Positions 1-8,203 of a stretch of DNA of 48,702 bases are shown piece after piece. The position numbers were made by a program, and so were the translations under genes. The DNA comes from Synechococcales cyanobacterium GL140_1_metabat_312. Its GTDB lineage: Bacteria; Cyanobacteriota; Cyanobacteriia; Leptolyngbyales; Leptolyngbyaceae. A model generated the notes under the pieces. The model had not been told where the DNA came from. It saw only the letters and a list, made by a program, of their open reading frames with translations, and made no database searches. Within the stretch, counting starts at the first letter, position 1. The number at the start of each line of letters is the position of its first letter. Location of the stretch: NCBI GenBank assembly GCA_025351345.1, contig JANXWB010000045.1, positions 1 through 48,702 of the forward strand, read 5' to 3'.

Positions 1-203
1 GTTCTATACTCCCTTCAATACTCCAATGTCATTAATACTTGGTCTTCAATGCTTAATTTACTCGGTCTGCCGCTCTTTTTTGCCAGCATTTTTTCTGCTG
101 CCACGACCTTTACCATTTGCTCAAATGTTGCTGGAGTCACGCCGTACAATCGTTTGAACTCTACAGGCTCTAAATTCTTAGCTTGGTTATAACTCATTTT
201 CAA
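1..203 (-). pseudogene. IS transposase N-terminal part, interrupted by a stop codon
   Basis: The reading frame starts at 203 and encodes 62 residues with a helix-turn-helix-like N-terminus (motifs RLYGVTPATFEQM and KSGRPSKLSIEDQVLMTLEY). It then meets TGA, after which the same frame continues R-E-Y-R to the window edge. In the IS5-like transposases with an HTH_Tnp_4 plus DDE_Tnp_4 layout this segment normally reads LxYWREYR, so the TGA sits exactly where Trp is expected (TGG to TGA). The rest of the element lies outside the window. I infer a recently inactivated, or possibly read-through, insertion sequence. Its end appears to lie near 235-260, inside an MNT gene remnant. The family assignment is from memory of the motif. 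Confidence 0.7.
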
Positions 204-232
204 TTAGCTCAATTTATATCTATCTTACAACT

Positions 233-385
233 TTATTCGACTTTCGCAGGAGGTCTAATGTCGCTATCGGGTCGATCGTCTCCTCGTGCAACAGACCCGA
301 AGATTCGGACATTGACGGCATCATATTTGGCGGCAAGGCTGATAATTTCTTCCCGCTTTTGAGTGAGGAGGTTTTGAAGTGGCAT
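233..385 (-). pseudogene. MNT-type nucleotidyltransferase (antitoxin-like), truncated
   Basis: A 50-codon frame from ATG 385 to TAA 233 reads REEIISLAAKYDAVNVRIFG, then SVARGDDRPDSDI. This is the GSxARG...DSD active-site signature of minimal nucleotidyltransferases (NTP_transf_2), as in MntA antitoxins that modify HEPN toxins. Family members continue DIDLLV. Here the frame diverges right after DSDI, and the DNA runs into the IS sequence; dropping one A would restore DIDLL for three codons only. The C-terminal half is absent. It starts 18 bp after the CHAT fragment stop codon, on the same strand. I infer that the gene was disrupted by the neighbouring insertion sequence. The remaining half and any HEPN partner would lie left of the window. 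Confidence 0.65.
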
Positions 386-403
386 GAGAGTTGGGGGTCG
401 ATT

Positions 404-1297
404 TTAAACACCATTATAGCTAAAGGCTGCCCAGTGGAAGGGATGAGTAAGGATACGATCGTTGGGTTTGTAGGAGAGTTCGTCATGGAGGAGACGAGAG
501 GTGGTTTCGGAAAGTTGGCGGGTGTTGAATTCTGGAAGAGCGGCTTCAAGGGCTTGAATCATCTCTTCTGTTGAGGTGTCGCGGAGCAAGATTTGGGCTT
601 GGCGGAGGGCTTGATCGGGAGGTAGTTTTTGTTCTCTCCACAGTTCATAGAATTTCGTAAGGAGGAGCATGGTGCTGAGGTCGCTGACAGACCAAAGTGA
701 GCTGATGACTCCGGCTTGGAGAAGACCGATCGGTAAGCTAACGACTTCATCGATGTTATCGAGTCCGGGAAGTCCGGTTTCGCAGGCAGAGAGGATGGCG
801 AGTCGGATGCCGCAGTCTTGGGCGAGGTTGAGGGCGAGGAGGTCTTTTAGGGTGAGGAGTCCGTCGCTCATAAGGAGTCCGCTGTTGAGGGGTTCGGTGA
901 AGTTGGCAGTTCCGTGACAGGAGAAATGGACGATCGCAGCCTTAGCTAATCCTGATTTCACTGCGTCGATCGTAGCGTTGTCATGTCTGAGGACGGTCCG
1001 ATCGCTGAAGCTACTGACTGCATGAGTAGTTTCTTGCTGCGAGCTTTTCAGATCCTTATCGGCAGTGGGATTGTCGATCGCGAGGATGGAATCGGTGAAG
1101 GGGCGATCGGCGATCGTTCTGGCTTCGGTGAGGCTGCGGGCGTTGGGGGTGTAGGTGAAGTGGATGTCGTCGAGGGCGTAGCGTTTGCCTGTGGGACGAT
1201 CGTCATCTTTGGTCCAGGCGGCGTGGAGAGGGAGAAGGCTGAGGTATCCGGTGGGGATTAGGGTGGCCACACGGCGGGTTAAACACTGCGATTGCAA
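404..1297 (-). pseudogene. CHAT-domain (caspase-like) protease, C-terminal fragment
   Basis: The frame has a TTG start at 1297 and a TAG a few codons upstream. It begins in the middle of a CHAT domain (TLIPTGYLSLLPLHAAWT) and then shows both catalytic elements: HFSCHG (His128) and LSACETG (Cys172). It closes with the usual HPFHWAAFSYNG end. CHAT proteins of cyanobacteria normally carry the first part of this domain, and often TPR repeats, upstream. None is present in the 90 bp before the divergent NACHT gene. I therefore read it as an N-terminally truncated remnant, although both catalytic residues are intact and a short functional product cannot be excluded. Its neighbours (MNT remnant, NACHT ATPase) suggest a defence or cell-death context. 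Confidence 0.7.
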
Positions 1298-1387
1298 ACG
1301 TGTCCGCTATTAAAGGATGGATGGGTCTTTCGTTAAATTGACCTACAATGACAGAAAAATATTCTGGTTTAGATAGGCTGTGTTGCG

Positions 1388-3319
1388 ATGCTGAAGAGAC
1401 CGATCGTCATTCTTTTGGGATTCATCGGTTTGCTGGTAGCGTTGATTTGTACGAATATCAATGGCTATTTGATTAATCAGCTTGCGCCGATTGATAAATT
1501 TCCGGCAGTCTATCAGTTTCTTGATGGTCGGAGTGATCTGGAGAAGCTCGGATTGATGGCGGGGTCAATCGTGGTTCTGGCGCTGGTGGCGGCGTTAGTG
1601 AGTTGGCTGGTAGGGAAGTTACCGGAATGGTCTGCACCAAAAGAGTTGCCGATCGCAACGCTGGAGTCTGGGCGGCGGATGCAGTTGATTAAGAGTCAGC
1701 TTAAAGAGGTTAAGAAACGCTTGAAGGATGCGTTGGAGCGATCGGCGATGATTTCGCTGGAGTTTGAGGATGCGTCGCTTCAGGTGGATAAGCCTGCATT
1801 GGATGACTTGAAGAAAGCGGCTCCAATCGTGGCTCCGATGAGGGGAATTTTCGATCGGGCGAAGAAGTTTTTGACCTTTGGGAAAGGGGCGGATGCTGAA
1901 TTGCCGCAGCAGATGAAGATGATCGAGGTGTTTCGGCGGCGGGATGTGAGTGGGCGACTGTTGATTTTGGGGCATCCGGGGGCGGGAAAAACGACGACGT
2001 TGTTGGAGTTGGCGCAGGAGCTTTTGGAGGAGGCACAGAAGGCGGGAACTACGTGGATTCCCCATGTGTTTGAGATGTCGCGGTGGGAGGAAGGGCTGTC
2101 AATCGTTGAGTATTTGGCTTTGGAGTTGAAGCGCGCACCATACAACTTGCCTGTAGAAGTAGGACGAGGAATAGCAAAGTCGGGTAAGCTTTTGCCGCTG
2201 TTGGATGGGTTGGATGAGTTGCGCCACTCATGGACAATTCGGTCTGCGATGAACGCAATCAATACATATTTATCTGAAGATTCAAATCGAGATGCTGTGG
2301 TCTGTTGCCGAAGAGAAGATTATGAGCTTGCACGAAAAAAACTTTCAGAATTGAATGGTGCGATTGAGCTGGAACCATTAAGCGATGAGCTAATTAAACT
2401 CTATTTAGAAAAATCAGGAAAGAACGAATTGTGGAAATCAATTGAGCGTAATCCTCGGTATGAATTACTCCGAACACCATTATTTCTGAATTTATTTCTC
2501 GAAATAGATTCTCCAGAAGACATACCAGAAATAAGTCATTTGTGGGAGGTTTATTTCAATAAGAAGTTGGCGACTCCACTGAGAGAACTATCAGGCAATG
2601 GCTATAAGAGATATAGTTTGAGAAAAGAACCAACCCAAAAACAAACACGATATTACTTAATGTTTTTAGCAAAACATATGAAGGAAGTGAATATATCTGA
2701 ATTTAATCCATATGATATCAAGATAAATATTCTTAGAGATTCTAGAGAGCGATGGGGTTATTTCATTATCTGGGGGTTAACTTACGGATTATTGTCCGGA
2801 TTAACATTATTTCTGCCAGTATTTTTAGTTTTTCCAGGTCAAGACATATATCTAATTTATTCTTTTTATTGTGTATTCTGGGGAATATTCTGGGGAGTTC
2901 TACTTGGGTTATTAGGCTACTCAAGTAAAATGGTTATTGTAGAAGAAGAAGAAGTTGAGACAGAATCACAACTAAAGCAAGTAATTCTAGATGCAAAATT
3001 TCTGATTGGGAGTATGGTTGCTCTAATTATCATCATAATTGTATGGCAGACATCTCCAGAGTATTTAAGAAATGAAATTACAGTGCTAATTTGTGTGCCT
3101 TTATTGGTATCAATATTAGATTTGCGTCTTGATATTTTCAATATTATTCTTTATTTCAACTTCCAAAAGCCCAACGACACCCAAACCCGTTGTATCCCTT
3201 GGAACTACGACCGCTTCCTCTCCTACGCCGCCGATCGAAAGCTCCTTCAGCAGACCGGAGGCGCTTATCGGTTTATTCATCGATCGCTTTTGGAACACTT
3301 TGCGGGGATGGAGAATTGA
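1388..3319 (+). CDS. membrane-anchored NACHT-family NTPase (STAND)
   Basis: This 643-residue protein has two N-terminal membrane helices (about 5-30 and 56-76), a charged helical linker, then a NACHT domain. The Walker A is GHPGAGKTT (Lys201) and the Walker B is LLPLLDGLDEL (268-278). Four hydrophobic segments follow at about 460-590, then a short cytosolic tail with YRFIHRSLLEHFA, an ending familiar from cyanobacterial NACHT proteins. NACHT STAND ATPases act as signal-sensing switches, several of them in anti-phage defence; the trigger here is unknown. It is divergent from the CHAT fragment with 90 bp between them. Base composition changes near 2250: the rest of the gene up to about 3160 is AT-rich and has no GATCG word, unlike both ends, which suggests mosaic origin. 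Confidence 0.85.
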   Translation: MLKRPIVILLGFIGLLVALICTNINGYLINQLAPIDKFPAVYQFLDGRSDLEKLGLMAGSIVVLALVAALVSWLVGKLPEWSAPKELPIATLESGRRMQLIKSQLKEVKKRLKDALERSAMISLEFEDASLQVDKPALDDLKKAAPIVAPMRGIFDRAKKFLTFGKGADAELPQQMKMIEVFRRRDVSGRLLILGHPGAGKTTTLLELAQELLEEAQKAGTTWIPHVFEMSRWEEGLSIVEYLALELKRAPYNLPVEVGRGIAKSGKLLPLLDGLDELRHSWTIRSAMNAINTYLSEDSNRDAVVCCRREDYELARKKLSELNGAIELEPLSDELIKLYLEKSGKNELWKSIERNPRYELLRTPLFLNLFLEIDSPEDIPEISHLWEVYFNKKLATPLRELSGNGYKRYSLRKEPTQKQTRYYLMFLAKHMKEVNISEFNPYDIKINILRDSRERWGYFIIWGLTYGLLSGLTLFLPVFLVFPGQDIYLIYSFYCVFWGIFWGVLLGLLGYSSKMVIVEEEEVETESQLKQVILDAKFLIGSMVALIIIIIVWQTSPEYLRNEITVLICVPLLVSILDLRLDIFNIILYFNFQKPNDTQTRCIPWNYDRFLSYAADRKLLQQTGGAYRFIHRSLLEHFAGMEN

Positions 3320-3325
3320 GAATAT

Positions 3326-3463
3326 TGAATGCAGAATTGAGAAGGGTTATTGGGAAGTGTTCGATCGGCCTTCACGAGCCTTTTATACTCATCAGCGAGA
3401 CTGCGATCGTTCTTCACTACACCCGAAACACCGATCGGCCTGCCATTGAAAAAATGCGATCGG
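3326..3463. repeat. left copy of direct repeats flanking the toxin-antitoxin pair
   Basis: Two short blocks occur here and again to the right of the toxin-antitoxin genes: GAATGCAGAATTG (near 3327) and a 32-bp block at 3432-3463 that starts CGATCGGCC and ends AATGCGATCGG. The 32-bp block matches 4129-4160 except for a few central bases. The order and orientation of the blocks are the same on both sides, so they are direct repeats about 0.7 kb apart. Confidence 0.7.
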
Positions 3464-3471
3464 CTCACCGT

Positions 3472-3762
3472 TTAAGTTGGGCGATCCTCTCGACCGTAAT
3501 AAATTCGGACAATCACGATCGTCTCGTTCTCGATCAAATAATGCATCACATAACCGACCCTCCCACAGGGAATCCTCAGCTTGCGACGATCGCTCCCATC
3601 ATTCAAAGCCACCCCGCGATAAGGAAAATTCACCAACCCAAATCCCGCTTCTCGGATCGCTTGAGCCACTTGTCCCGCCGCCTTAGGATTTACAGGTTTC
3701 AAATAATCAAAATGATGCATCAAATCCGCCAATGCTTCCGGCATCCAAACTATTGAGGGCAT
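3472..3762 (-). CDS. RelE/ParE-superfamily toxin
   Basis: This 96-residue protein has the compact pattern of the ParE/RelE fold: an N-terminal helix hairpin (WMPEALADLMHHFDYL, then AIREAG), followed by strands RKLRIPCGRVGYVMHYLI and ETIVIVRIYYGRED. RelE members cleave mRNA on the ribosome and ParE members poison gyrase; the sequence alone does not say which applies. Its start overlaps the end of the upstream 91-residue antitoxin by 13 bp, the classic coupled arrangement. The pair is bracketed by direct repeats. Confidence 0.8.
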   Translation of the reverse strand: MPSIVWMPEALADLMHHFDYLKPVNPKAAGQVAQAIREAGFGLVNFPYRGVALNDGSDRRKLRIPCGRVGYVMHYLIENETIVIVRIYYGREDRPT

Positions 3763-4025
3763 GGCAATTCAGTCTCAGTTCCAATACTGTCTAGCCACTC
3801 AGCTACCCGATCGTGCGAAATTCCATAACCCGTTGCACGATAGTTAGCAATGCGTTGCTCATCTTCCTGTCGCATTTGCTCAGTCGTCAACCCATCCAAT
3901 AAACCACTAGTCTCATCCTGAAGCTGCGCCACAATTTTTTGCCATAGGTCCGCGTGAACCACCGCCATCGGTTGTCCATCGATCGTCATAAACTGAACAG
4001 CTTCAAGTGCCTCTGCGACTGTCAT
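3750..4025 (-). CDS. antitoxin of the RelE/ParE-type pair
   Basis: This 91-residue acidic protein opens with MTVAEALEAVQFMTIDGQPM and then AVVHADLWQKIVAQLQDE, resembling the short DNA-binding/dimerisation part of antitoxins that precede ParE/RelE toxins. The C-terminal half (QMRQEDEQRIANYRATG) is the likely toxin-wrapping tail. It is the first gene of the two-gene unit and overlaps the toxin by 13 bp, so translation is probably coupled. Such antitoxins usually autoregulate through operators upstream of their start; I did not identify one. The antitoxin subfamily is uncertain. Confidence 0.7.
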   Translation of the reverse strand: MTVAEALEAVQFMTIDGQPMAVVHADLWQKIVAQLQDETSGLLDGLTTEQMRQEDEQRIANYRATGYGISHDRVAEWLDSIGTETELPCPQ

Positions 4026-4337
4026 AGGGATTTTGCGAGTCCATGAAAGTTACTCTATTCTAGCGGAAAAGCCAATCGGCGGTGAATGCAGAATTGTGAA
4101 TGGAGAAAGGGGAAGAAGAACGGAAGCACGATCGGCCCGCCATTAGAGAAATGCGATCGGATTTTGAATTGGCGCGATCGGTCGAGACCGTTACCATTGG
4201 GCGTGAGCTACAATTTTAGAACTTCACATCTATTTTTGCTATGGCGCTTACCTTAACCCGTTTGCCCAATTATTGGTCAGATAGCCGTTTAAATTCGCGT
4301 TAAATTGTTTGTCTTATTGCTCAATTTCTGTTGAAAA
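4026..4337. other. intergenic region between the toxin-antitoxin pair and birA
   Basis: No coding sequence is apparent in these 312 bases. The left part should hold the promoter of the leftward toxin-antitoxin unit. The middle (4083-4160) holds the right copies of the flanking direct repeats. The right part (about 4200-4337) precedes birA and should hold its promoter. No riboswitch or RNA gene was recognised. Confidence 0.5.
4083..4160. repeat. right copy of direct repeats flanking the toxin-antitoxin pair
   Basis: TGAATGCAGAATTG at 4083-4096 and a 32-bp block at 4129-4160 (starting CGATCGGCC, ending AATGCGATCGG) repeat the blocks seen at 3326-3463. The spacing between the two blocks is shorter here (about 30 bp versus about 90 bp), so the copies are related but not identical. 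Confidence 0.7.
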
Positions 4338-5117
4338 ATGACTCTTCCACATTGGCTCCACGAACTAGAAACCTGCCCTAGTACGAATCGTTGGGCGATG
4401 GAGCATCTGCATGTTTTAAATCATGGTGACGTTGCTTTTACGCGTCGTCAAACCGCTGGGCGTGGTCAGTATGGCCGATCGTGGCAATCTCCCCCAGGTG
4501 TACTGACAGCGACTTTTGTGTTGCAAGATTTTCCACTGGCCCGAATCCATTTGCTGAGTTTGGTCGCGGCATTAATAGTAATTGACAGCTTGGAGATGCT
4601 GATGCCAAATTTGGACGGGATCCCAAAGCTCAAGTGGACCAATGATATTTTGATTCAGGGTCGTAAGGTTGCGGGGATTTTGTGCGAAACCCGATCGCCC
4701 TCCTCTAACCATCCTCTTTTAACAACCGCGATCGTGGGGATTGGCCTGAACCGATCGGTTGATTTTGTAAAGGCCGGGATTGAGACCGTGCAGATTGGTA
4801 ACCCTATTAGCTTGCATCAGGTTTCGGAGGAAATCCCGACGGAGTTTCAACTGTTATCGGTGTTGCGCGATCGGTTGATACAGTCCTCCCCGATGAAGTC
4901 CCTGATGCAGCTTGAATATGATCGGAATTCTGAGAATTGGCTGAATCAGGTGCGATCGAGAGATGCACTACTGGGTAAAAAGATTCAATTTGAAACCCCA
5001 AATGGCTTGATTGTAGGGATTTCTGAGGGGATTAACGATCGGGGTGAACTGTTGATCAAAAATGATAATGGTGTTTTAAAAGCCTTCAATTCTGGTCGAA
5101 TCTTGGCGTTTTTTTAG
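4338..5117 (+). CDS. birA: biotin--[acetyl-CoA-carboxylase] ligase
   Basis: This 259-residue protein activates biotin with ATP and attaches it to the biotin carboxyl carrier protein of acetyl-CoA carboxylase. The substrate-recognition segment PSTNRWAMEHL lies near the N-terminus, followed by the biotin/AMP-binding loop GRGQYGRSWQSPPG, then KWTNDILIQGRKVAGILCE with the conserved Lys, and GIGLN. It lacks the N-terminal DNA-binding domain of E. coli BirA, so it is a monofunctional ligase rather than a repressor. The ATG at 4338 gives the expected N-terminus. It ends 5 bp from the convergent glycosyltransferase gene. Confidence 0.93.
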   Translation: MTLPHWLHELETCPSTNRWAMEHLHVLNHGDVAFTRRQTAGRGQYGRSWQSPPGVLTATFVLQDFPLARIHLLSLVAALIVIDSLEMLMPNLDGIPKLKWTNDILIQGRKVAGILCETRSPSSNHPLLTTAIVGIGLNRSVDFVKAGIETVQIGNPISLHQVSEEIPTEFQLLSVLRDRLIQSSPMKSLMQLEYDRNSENWLNQVRSRDALLGKKIQFETPNGLIVGISEGINDRGELLIKNDNGVLKAFNSGRILAFF

Positions 5118-5122
5118 TTGGG

Positions 5123-6142
5123 TCAGGGTTTGCGTTGTACGATCGCCTTCAATTTATGACGCAATGGTCCCATATCGTATACGACCCAACGAATAACTGA
5201 AATTATCAATTTTTCAAGTGAATGTAGAACTTTATAAAAAGGCGATCGGTAGCTGAGTTGAAATCCGGCACCAGTAATTTTAAAGCTTTCAATCTGATTG
5301 CACCATTGAATTGGAAATGGTTGGAAAAGACGTTTTTTGCCGTCATAGAAGTGATAGAAAAGATAGTCTTGATTATTTTCGAGGGCAGTAAGTTTTCCCG
5401 ATCGCCATTCACCCGCACCAAATTCAAATTTCTTACCCAATGAACGATCGTTTGGATATGCCTTTTGGACTTGAGAAATCCACCAACTCGAATCACTATC
5501 TTGAAGATAAAACTGCCGATCGCGATAGACGGAAATTTTACCTTGAGACTCAGCTTGTCGGACCGTCGTCTCGAATCCTTGATGATCAAAATTAATCCCA
5601 ATCTCATCAAAATCCACATTATCTTCGCGCTGAAAGGCTTCTTTGTGGCGATCGTTTTTTTGATAGAGTAAATTGATTTCTGAGCAATTTCGATATAGAC
5701 AAAATGGTCCACCGACATGATTGGGTTCACCGCAAATAATATCCGGTTGGGTCATCAGTGCTGGCCTAAGAACGATCGCCATATCGCCCCAAAAAGTATC
5801 AAGATCAACATGTCCCCAGTAATCATATCCCTTCAATTCAGATTCAAAAATATGTCCAAATGCTGGCCGAAAATCACAGATTTTGTATCCACGTTTCACT
5901 TGAACTAAAAATCCTAATTGCTGAGATGCCAAGGTGCTGAATTCGGCCAATGAAGATTTGATGACTTGAATGTTGCCGCGTGAATAAGTCCGATCGATGG
6001 GTTGATCCGTCACTAACAACAAATTAAATGCAGTATTGCGAGAAAACGTCTCAAGTGTCAGATTAATCCAACTCGGCAGCATCCCAAAATGGACTGCGAT
6101 TAGACAGGCGGTAGAGGTAGCAGGCGAGGTTGAAGAACGCAT
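5123..6142 (-). CDS. DUF6625-like glycosyltransferase
   Basis: This 339-residue protein has the hallmark block YKICDFRPAFGHIF, then YDYWGHVDLDTFWGD. I recognise this as the DUF6625 family, a GT-A-like group in polysaccharide loci; the DLD would be the metal-binding DxD. Later motifs GGPFCLYRN and YLFYHFYDGKK fit a nucleotide-sugar-dependent enzyme. There is no signal peptide, so it is likely cytoplasmic and membrane-associated. It is divergent from the ABC exporter across about 160 bp and probably belongs to the same surface-glycan locus. A start at Met21 is possible. Donor and acceptor are unknown. Confidence 0.75.
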   Translation of the reverse strand: MRSSTSPATSTACLIAVHFGMLPSWINLTLETFSRNTAFNLLLVTDQPIDRTYSRGNIQVIKSSLAEFSTLASQQLGFLVQVKRGYKICDFRPAFGHIFESELKGYDYWGHVDLDTFWGDMAIVLRPALMTQPDIICGEPNHVGGPFCLYRNCSEINLLYQKNDRHKEAFQREDNVDFDEIGINFDHQGFETTVRQAESQGKISVYRDRQFYLQDSDSSWWISQVQKAYPNDRSLGKKFEFGAGEWRSGKLTALENNQDYLFYHFYDGKKRLFQPFPIQWCNQIESFKITGAGFQLSYRSPFYKVLHSLEKLIISVIRWVVYDMGPLRHKLKAIVQRKP

Positions 6143-6303
6143 AAAGGCATCACAAAGGCGAAGATTTCGTATAGCTTACAATGCTCACAGTTCCCCATTA
6201 AATGCGTAAAACTACGATCGAGATCACGATCGGAAGCTCAGTGTTTTCAGATGTTGAATTTCTGTAGAATCTGTCGATACTAAGTATAAGGAAAGATCTC
6301 CTA

Positions 6304-8160
6304 ATGCTTCATCCTTGCTTTTCGCCCCCGAACCCACGTCTTGATTTTATGAAACCCAACCAACTTGTCCTTCAATTTGCGTCGCGCTACCCAAAACTCA
6401 TTGGGCTGACAATGGTTCTTGGGTTTTCTGGAGCCATATTTAATGGAGTCAGCACAGCACTAATTATTCCAGTAATTTTTGGGTTTTTAGGTCAAGAAAT
6501 CGGCATGAAAGGAATGCCACCCGTTCTGCAACAAATCTTGTCCGGCTCGACAAATAGCCTTCCTCCTAATCATCGCTATTTAATAATGATGGGATGGGTA
6601 CTGGGTGCGATCGTCCTGAAAAACCTTGCCAGCTATGCCAGTTCTATTGTCTCTAGCCGTCTTTCCCAGACTCTAACGCGCCAAATTCGCCAAGATGGAA
6701 TGCGATTGTTACTAGATGTGGACTTACAATTCTTTAGTAGAAATAAGCTGGGCGACATAATGAGTCAGCTTGGCGGAGAGACTTCACGGGCTGCCGAAGC
6801 CATTCGGATTACAACAAGTCTTTTTACAACTTGCATCACAATTTTTGTTTTTACTGCCTTTCTATTAGCCATTTCTTGGCAACTAACAATAGCTACAACA
6901 GTTCTATTAGGATTGGCATCATTAAGTAATCAGTTTTTGGTTAAACGAGCTAGACGGAATGGAGAAATACTTTCCGAGCAATCCCGTGCCTATTCGGTGA
7001 TGCAGCAGGAGATTCTCTCGGGAATTCGGCTGGTTAAGGCAACCGGAAATGAAGATATTGAATATAAAAATCTGAGTCAACTCATTGAGGCGAGAGAAAA
7101 TGCTGAACTTCAATCTCAGGCGACCTTTGCAATGGTTCCACCGTTGAATGAGATTGCGGGAATTGTGACGGTGTTGACGATCGTTATTCTTGGTAAAGCT
7201 TGGTTTGAAACTCAACCCGGTTCTCTTTCAACAATTCTACTCACCTATTTATTAGTATTATTTAGACTATTGCCCTTTGTTAGTCAATTAAATTCCCAAC
7301 GCAGTAGCTTTGCCAATGCGGCACCGAGTGTTCAAGTGGTTGAAGACTTTTTGCGCCGCGACAACAAACCCTTCATGGCACGAGGACAAACTCACTATTC
7401 AGGCATCAAAGACGCAATTCGGTTTACAGATCTCGCATTTCGCTATCCCGGCAATGAAGACTGGACATTACAAGATATCAATTTAACCTTACCTAAAGGT
7501 AAAACTCTGGCACTAGTCGGATCTTCTGGCGCTGGGAAATCGACGTTAGCGGATTTATTGCCTCGATTTTACGATTGCGATATGGGCGGAATTTCCATTG
7601 ACGATCGTGACATTCGAGAGTTTGATTTACGATCGTTGCGGCAATCTATGGGAATTGTTAGCCAAGATACATTTTTGTTTAATGATACTGTTGCAAATAA
7701 CATTGCCTATGGAGTCGAAAGTTCCACCAGAGACCGCATCATTGAAGCGGCAAAGCGAGCCAATGCCTATCAATTTATTAGTGAACTTCCTCAAGGGTTT
7801 GATACAACGATCGGCGATCGAGGCGTATTACTTTCCGGTGGTCAACGTCAACGTCTTGCGATCGCTCGTGCGTTGTTGAAGAATCCAGAGATTTTGATTC
7901 TAGATGAAGCCACTAGTGCCCTAGATACTGTATCGGAGCGAATTGTGCAGCAGGCGATCGATGAATTGAGCCGCGATCGGACAGTTTTGGTAATTGCTCA
8001 CCGTTTATCGACGATTCAAAATGCAGATCAAATAGCAGTCTTTGATAAAGGTCGCGTTGTTGAGGTCGGCACTCACGGTGAATTGCTTTCAAAATGTGGT
8101 GTATATGCCAATCTGTATCGAATGCAGTTTGGCGATAATCTAGTAAAAACAGCACGGTAG
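6304..8160 (+). CDS. ABC exporter (ABCB/HepA-like), fused TMD-NBD
   Basis: This 618-residue half-transporter has an N-terminal six-helix exporter domain (about 20-330) and a C-terminal ATPase with Walker A VGSSGAGKST (about 404-413), signature LSGGQRQR (about 510), Walker B ILILDEATSALD (about 531) and an IAHRLST His-switch. It should work as a homodimer exporting a lipid-linked or hydrophobic substrate. In cyanobacteria this type resembles HepA and MsbA-like transporters of envelope polysaccharide or lipid. Its place among glycosyltransferases suggests export of a glycan or glycolipid. AAGGA upstream of ATG 6304 supports this start, although a start at Met16 is possible. Confidence 0.88.
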   Translation: MLHPCFSPPNPRLDFMKPNQLVLQFASRYPKLIGLTMVLGFSGAIFNGVSTALIIPVIFGFLGQEIGMKGMPPVLQQILSGSTNSLPPNHRYLIMMGWVLGAIVLKNLASYASSIVSSRLSQTLTRQIRQDGMRLLLDVDLQFFSRNKLGDIMSQLGGETSRAAEAIRITTSLFTTCITIFVFTAFLLAISWQLTIATTVLLGLASLSNQFLVKRARRNGEILSEQSRAYSVMQQEILSGIRLVKATGNEDIEYKNLSQLIEARENAELQSQATFAMVPPLNEIAGIVTVLTIVILGKAWFETQPGSLSTILLTYLLVLFRLLPFVSQLNSQRSSFANAAPSVQVVEDFLRRDNKPFMARGQTHYSGIKDAIRFTDLAFRYPGNEDWTLQDINLTLPKGKTLALVGSSGAGKSTLADLLPRFYDCDMGGISIDDRDIREFDLRSLRQSMGIVSQDTFLFNDTVANNIAYGVESSTRDRIIEAAKRANAYQFISELPQGFDTTIGDRGVLLSGGQRQRLAIARALLKNPEILILDEATSALDTVSERIVQQAIDELSRDRTVLVIAHRLSTIQNADQIAVFDKGRVVEVGTHGELLSKCGVYANLYRMQFGDNLVKTAR

Positions 8161-8203
8161 ATTTTCAGTTAATTAGATTCATGTCGTTAGATTCATTAAG
8201 TAT

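Noticed and set aside
220-549. 109-codon frame on the minus strand across the CHAT/MNT junction
   Set aside because: It is out of frame with both the CHAT domain (404-1297) and the MNT remnant (233-385), whose frames carry clear motifs; it is a shadow.
1619-2262. several long minus-strand frames of 69 to 160 codons
   Set aside because: They are antisense to the GC-rich part of the NACHT gene and have low-complexity Pro/Ser/His/Arg-rich translations.
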